Positions 5,288-8,223 of a DNA stretch of 8,223 nt are shown here, piece after piece. Positions within the stretch are counted from its first letter, which is position 1, and each line of letters begins with the position of its first letter. The stretch is from Chloracidobacterium sp. UBA6041 (GTDB taxonomy: Bacteria; Acidobacteriota; Blastocatellia; Pyrinomonadales; Pyrinomonadaceae): positions 1 to 8,223 of the forward strand of contig DIYZ01000051.1 in assembly GCA_002427845.1 (NCBI GenBank), given 5' to 3'. Below the pieces are notes generated by a model, which was given only the letters and a program-made list of their open reading frames with translations, made no database searches and was not told the DNA's origin. The position numbers were made by a program, and so were the translations under genes.

Positions 5288-5830
5288 CTAAGGCGTGAGC
5301 ACTTTTGACAACTGGTTCGCGAACAGAAGCAGCAAATAAATGCTAACAGCCGCCGCGGCTACCGCCAACCCAGCCAGTACCAGAATTATCACTCCTACAA
5401 ACAACCAATCGCTGAGCGTTCCCCGGCGTGCTTCGCTCCGGGAAACTGTAGCCCGCCGGCTCAGCAGTTCGACGTTCATCTGATTTGATTTCCACCAGGC
5501 GTCGAAGAGATCTCCCACCAACGGTAAGGAACCTACCAGGTAGTCAATACCTATATTCAAGCCCATTCGCAGGAGCGTTACTTTGGGAACCCGATAACGC
5601 ACAGCCGATGCCAGGATGTAAAATGAAACGAGCGTCGTGGCTGTATCACCCAAACCTGGAATAAGCCCCACGATTGCATCAAGCCCAAACCGCCAGCCGA
5701 TTCCGGGCACGCGAATCAAGTCGTCCATTAACCAGCTTAAGCGTTGCAGACTTTCGTCGATCTTTACCGGCCGCGTTTTATCCAGACCCTGGTTAGCGAG
5801 TTTTATTTCTTCCTCTTTGTAAGCTTTCAT
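5288..5830 (-). CDS. DUF4112 membrane protein
   Basis: A 180-residue protein of the DUF4112 family, whose function is unknown. The core (about 28-124) carries the characteristic LDDLIRVPG-like start, here WLMDDLIRVPGIGWRFGLD. It also holds two copies of one motif 45 residues apart: GLDAIVGLIPGLGD at 49-62 and GIDYLVGSLPLVGD at 94-107. The repeat suggests a duplicated, pseudo-symmetric membrane unit. A strong transmembrane helix at about 142-170 ends the protein, after a basic segment at 125-136. No signal peptide is seen. AAGGA lies four bases before the ATG at 5830. The gene follows the M1-like gene after 40 bases on the same strand and is probably last in an operon with it. The family call rests on motif recognition and is fairly secure; the role is not known. 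Confidence 0.88.
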   Translation of the reverse strand: MKAYKEEEIKLANQGLDKTRPVKIDESLQRLSWLMDDLIRVPGIGWRFGLDAIVGLIPGLGDTATTLVSFYILASAVRYRVPKVTLLRMGLNIGIDYLVGSLPLVGDLFDAWWKSNQMNVELLSRRATVSRSEARRGTLSDWLFVGVIILVLAGLAVAAAAVSIYLLLLFANQLSKVLTP

Positions 5831-5870
5831 TGATTCCTTGGTAAGACAGAGATTAGCCGCAAGAATCTTG

Positions 5871-7682
5871 TCAGTGTATTCGCGTCATTTGTTGCCAGAA
5901 AAATTTTCCCAGGCGCGCAAAAGCGTTGAAGGCGTTACGATCACCGTTCCGTTGCTGATTAGGCCTGGAAGGTAACCCAAGTGAAGTTGCCAGCTCGCGA
6001 TCGGGTCCAGCGATGTCTTCGTCACCTTTTTTGCTGGTCAACCAACGGCTGAACGTCCGGGCGACAGCTCGTCTTTGTTCAATTGGCGCCGCGGCGATGA
6101 GCGCACTACGAAGGTCGTCAAGTTCGGCAATCTCAAAAAGTTTTGCCTGGTAATAACTGCGGAATGCCTGCAGCAGTTTTTCCTCGCCCATAAGGCGCTG
6201 CATCTGCACAAACATCAGCGCGCCTTTGGTGGCAACTACGGCGGAATACTGAAATGTATTTCGATAATCCTTTGACGGCCGGTTTGCATCCATGTCGTCG
6301 CCGCCAAAAGTTCGATACAAACGGTAAACACCCTGCAACTGATCTTCCAAAACAGCGGCTGCTTTTTGCTCGCCATAAACTTCTCTGAAATACAGCAACG
6401 CTGACCAGCTGGCCATCGCTTCGTCCAAAACCGGCGCCCGCGCCGGATCGTTTCCTACAGCCGCACCCCACCATTGATGGGCGAGCAGGTGGGCCACACT
6501 CCATTCCAAACTTTCCTCGACCGAGGGACGCTGCTCACGAATAATCTCGGGGAGATTGCGCACGCTGGCGGAATCAAAATCTATATAGAAAGCACTTGCG
6601 ATCACCTGCAGGCCGGTAAACTCCGTGCTTCCCAGTCCGGCGACGAGCGGCGCTTCAGCGACGTTGATTGTCTTGACGGCCACCGGCCCAAACCGGGATT
6701 GAAAAACTCTTAAAGCATCCTCAGCCATGACCAGTACGCGTTTGCCAATTCGCTCATGCTCGGGAACAAAAATAGATCGTAAAGTAACTTCTCCGATCTG
6801 CTTTTCCTCTGAACGCAGGTTACGACCGGCAATGATTGCAAAATCCCGCAACGCCGGGCCGGCAAAGACGGCGCCCTTTTCGCTGCTGGACTTACTCGAG
6901 TCCTGGCCGGCAGAGGTGAAGACGACCACGCCAGGCGAGGCTTCTATGGTCACTTCGTAATCCGCTACTTCATTGAAGATCATGTCGCCCACGCTGGGCT
7001 CGAGCTTGCGCACCCAATCGTCGCCCTGATGTACGGCAAGCACCGGATAAGAAGTACCCAGGAGCATTACGCCGCGGCAGCGAAAGTTTACGTCGCGCGG
7101 GCGGCGCAGTTCCCGCTCGCCACGAAGAGCTGCACTCACCTGCTTCACCACGTGCGTAGTCAGCCCGGTTTCATCCGGATCCACCTCAGGCACGCTGCCT
7201 TTAAATCCAATTAGGACCTCAGCAGAATTTCCTGAGGCAACCTGATCGCGTAAATTCACGCGCAAAGTAGTGCCCTGATCCTCGAGCGAATAAGTGAGCG
7301 CCGCGCCGTCAGTGGCGGAGCGGACCGACGTAATCTGAACGCGCGGTTCTTCGGCTTCGACGCTCTGGGCAACCGCGCCGGCCAGACCTGTGGAATCCCA
7401 ACGGAGGTTGGAATAGAGGTGAAAATAGAGCGCCGATGTTGCATGGTCGCCGCGATTAGTCCAGTACACTCGTTCGGAACCTGTGTAAGACAGTTCGTCG
7501 AAGTCCAGCTTGAGTTGAATTTGATAACGCTGACTAGTGACTCCTTTTGCAGCAGACTGCGTTGCGGGTGGAATCTGTTGTTGAGCATTAGCCTTTGGGG
7601 GACTAACCAAAGCTCCGCCAACCAGCAGGACCGCGATGGGCCCTGAAAATCTCTGAAGGGAAGAACGGAAAACGTTTTTCAC
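5871..7682 (-). CDS. Secreted M1-peptidase-like protein, probably catalytically dead
   Basis: A 603-residue exported relative of M1 zinc aminopeptidases. It has a signal peptide (residues 1-33, cut after ANA), a beta-rich N-terminal domain (about 48-250) and a thermolysin-like domain. The zinc ligands fit HxxxH-x18-E: H398, H402 (HLLAHQWW) and E421 (LDEAMA). However, the general-base Glu of HExxH is L399, and the Tyr of the usual VYxKG motif is A484 (VATKG, 483-487). The exopeptidase GxMEN region reads GLGSTEF (349-355), keeping the Glu. Zinc may still bind, but hydrolysis is unlikely, so a binding or scaffold role is possible. The frame is intact with no stop or shift, which argues against simple decay. 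The start is GTG with a weak upstream site. The PPIase gene ends 18 bases before it, suggesting co-transcription and an envelope role. Confidence 0.85.
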   Translation of the reverse strand: MKNVFRSSLQRFSGPIAVLLVGGALVSPPKANAQQQIPPATQSAAKGVTSQRYQIQLKLDFDELSYTGSERVYWTNRGDHATSALYFHLYSNLRWDSTGLAGAVAQSVEAEEPRVQITSVRSATDGAALTYSLEDQGTTLRVNLRDQVASGNSAEVLIGFKGSVPEVDPDETGLTTHVVKQVSAALRGERELRRPRDVNFRCRGVMLLGTSYPVLAVHQGDDWVRKLEPSVGDMIFNEVADYEVTIEASPGVVVFTSAGQDSSKSSSEKGAVFAGPALRDFAIIAGRNLRSEEKQIGEVTLRSIFVPEHERIGKRVLVMAEDALRVFQSRFGPVAVKTINVAEAPLVAGLGSTEFTGLQVIASAFYIDFDSASVRNLPEIIREQRPSVEESLEWSVAHLLAHQWWGAAVGNDPARAPVLDEAMASWSALLYFREVYGEQKAAAVLEDQLQGVYRLYRTFGGDDMDANRPSKDYRNTFQYSAVVATKGALMFVQMQRLMGEEKLLQAFRSYYQAKLFEIAELDDLRSALIAAAPIEQRRAVARTFSRWLTSKKGDEDIAGPDRELATSLGLPSRPNQQRNGDRNAFNAFARLGKFFWQQMTRIH

Positions 7683-7700
7683 TATCTTACTGGCGAACAG

Positions 7701-8223
7701 TTACCGGCGCCGGTGCGCACCCCGACGTGCAGTTTCTTTGACGACAATCGAACGAATAATGTCGCCGCGAACGATATTGTCAACCACATCCATTCCGGCG
7801 ACGACCTTGCCAAAAACCGTGTAGCCGCCATCGAGATGCGGCTGCGGCGAATGCGTCACAAACCATTGCGATCCGCCCGTATCTTTACCTGAAAGCGCCA
7901 TGCCGACGGCGCCGCGTTCGTAAGGGACCTCGTTAATTTCGCAACGAATTTGATAACCGGGCCCGCCGTTGCCGTCGCCGCGCGGATCGCCATCCTGAAT
8001 TACGAAGTTGGGGACTACACGATGAATTGTAATCCCGCCAAAGTAACCGCGCCTGGCGAGCTGGATAAAATTATCAACGTTGAGCGTCGCGTCGTCAGGA
8101 AGTAATTCAATAGTAAACGTGCCTTTGGTAGTGCTGACAGTAGCCGTGACCTGCTTGCCGATTCGTGCCAGGGCGCGTTCGTAATCAGAGGTGGTATTGC
8201 GTGTTTGCACGGTTCCGATGCGC
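7701..8223 (-). CDS. Cyclophilin-type peptidyl-prolyl isomerase, 5' end outside window
   Basis: Catalyses cis-trans isomerisation of X-Pro bonds. Counting from the GTG at 8210, cyclophilin residues are IHRVVPNFVIQDGDP (62-76) with R64, F69 and Q72, then M104, then GSQWFVTH (113-120) with Q115 and F117. HLDGGYTVFGKV (125-136) follows; L126 stands where human CypA has Trp, as in many bacterial forms. The C-terminus is very basic (HRRR). The frame stays open past the GTG to the window edge (reading back T, G, I, R). The stretch before the domain looks like a linker rather than a signal peptide or true start, so I annotate a partial gene. I remember fusions of HEAT-repeat domains to such PPIases in Acidobacteria-like genomes, and this may be one. 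Its stop is 18 bases before the M1-like gene. Confidence 0.9.
   Translation of the reverse strand, partial: RIGTVQTRNTTSDYERALARIGKQVTATVSTTKGTFTIELLPDDATLNVDNFIQLARRGYFGGITIHRVVPNFVIQDGDPRGDGNGGPGYQIRCEINEVPYERGAVGMALSGKDTGGSQWFVTHSPQPHLDGGYTVFGKVVAGMDVVDNIVRGDIIRSIVVKETARRGAHRRR

Noticed and set aside
6133..6504. Alternative minus-strand frame within the M1-like gene, considered as sign of a frameshift
   Set aside because: The 603-codon frame is continuous and carries the zinc ligands in register; the other frame has no homology-like motif.

Overview
The window looks like the left end of an assembled contig from an environmental bacterium. Its first 19 bases are the Tn5/Nextera mosaic-end adapter, so they are a sequencing leftover and not genome. 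Base composition is moderately GC-rich by eye. The proteins suggest a diderm soil-type bacterium, perhaps Acidobacteriota of the Blastocatellia kind. That is inferred from remembered protein resemblance (a cyclophilin that appears fused to an upstream domain, a DUF4112 protein, a secreted M1-peptidase relative) and was not tested by any search.

Layout: (1) 1-127, adapter followed by a 15-unit heptanucleotide tandem array. (2) 129-2280, minus strand: an exported UshA-type 5'-nucleotidase/metallophosphatase, then a small cytoplasmic TPR protein, probably one transcript. (3) 2281-2486, divergent promoter region. (4) 2487-3563, plus strand: an extended SDR (NAD-binding, male-sterility/thioester-reductase type) of unknown substrate. 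(5) 3668-5271, plus strand: a peroxide-defence cassette of PerR, a 2-Cys peroxiredoxin (YkuU-like) and a cytosolic thioredoxin-fold oxidoreductase (YkuV-like). A PerR-box-like palindrome lies before perR and a second, degenerate heptad repeat that folds into a hairpin lies between the last two genes. (6) 5288-8223, minus strand, converging on the cassette: a cyclophilin-type PPIase running off the right edge, a secreted M1-peptidase-like protein, and a DUF4112 membrane protein, tightly spaced as an operon.

Working together: PerR probably senses peroxide through a bound metal and releases its own promoter. This would raise the peroxiredoxin, which removes H2O2, and the thioredoxin-like protein, which could re-reduce it. 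The PPIase and M1-like genes suggest an envelope or protein-quality role on the other strand, though the M1-like protein has lost two catalytic residues and is probably not a peptidase.

The most unusual points are the two 7-bp-period arrays that each begin at, or one base from, the stop codon of a gene, the pseudo-peptidase, and the self-regulated perR promoter with almost no leader. I see no CRISPR array, insertion sequence, tRNA or rRNA.
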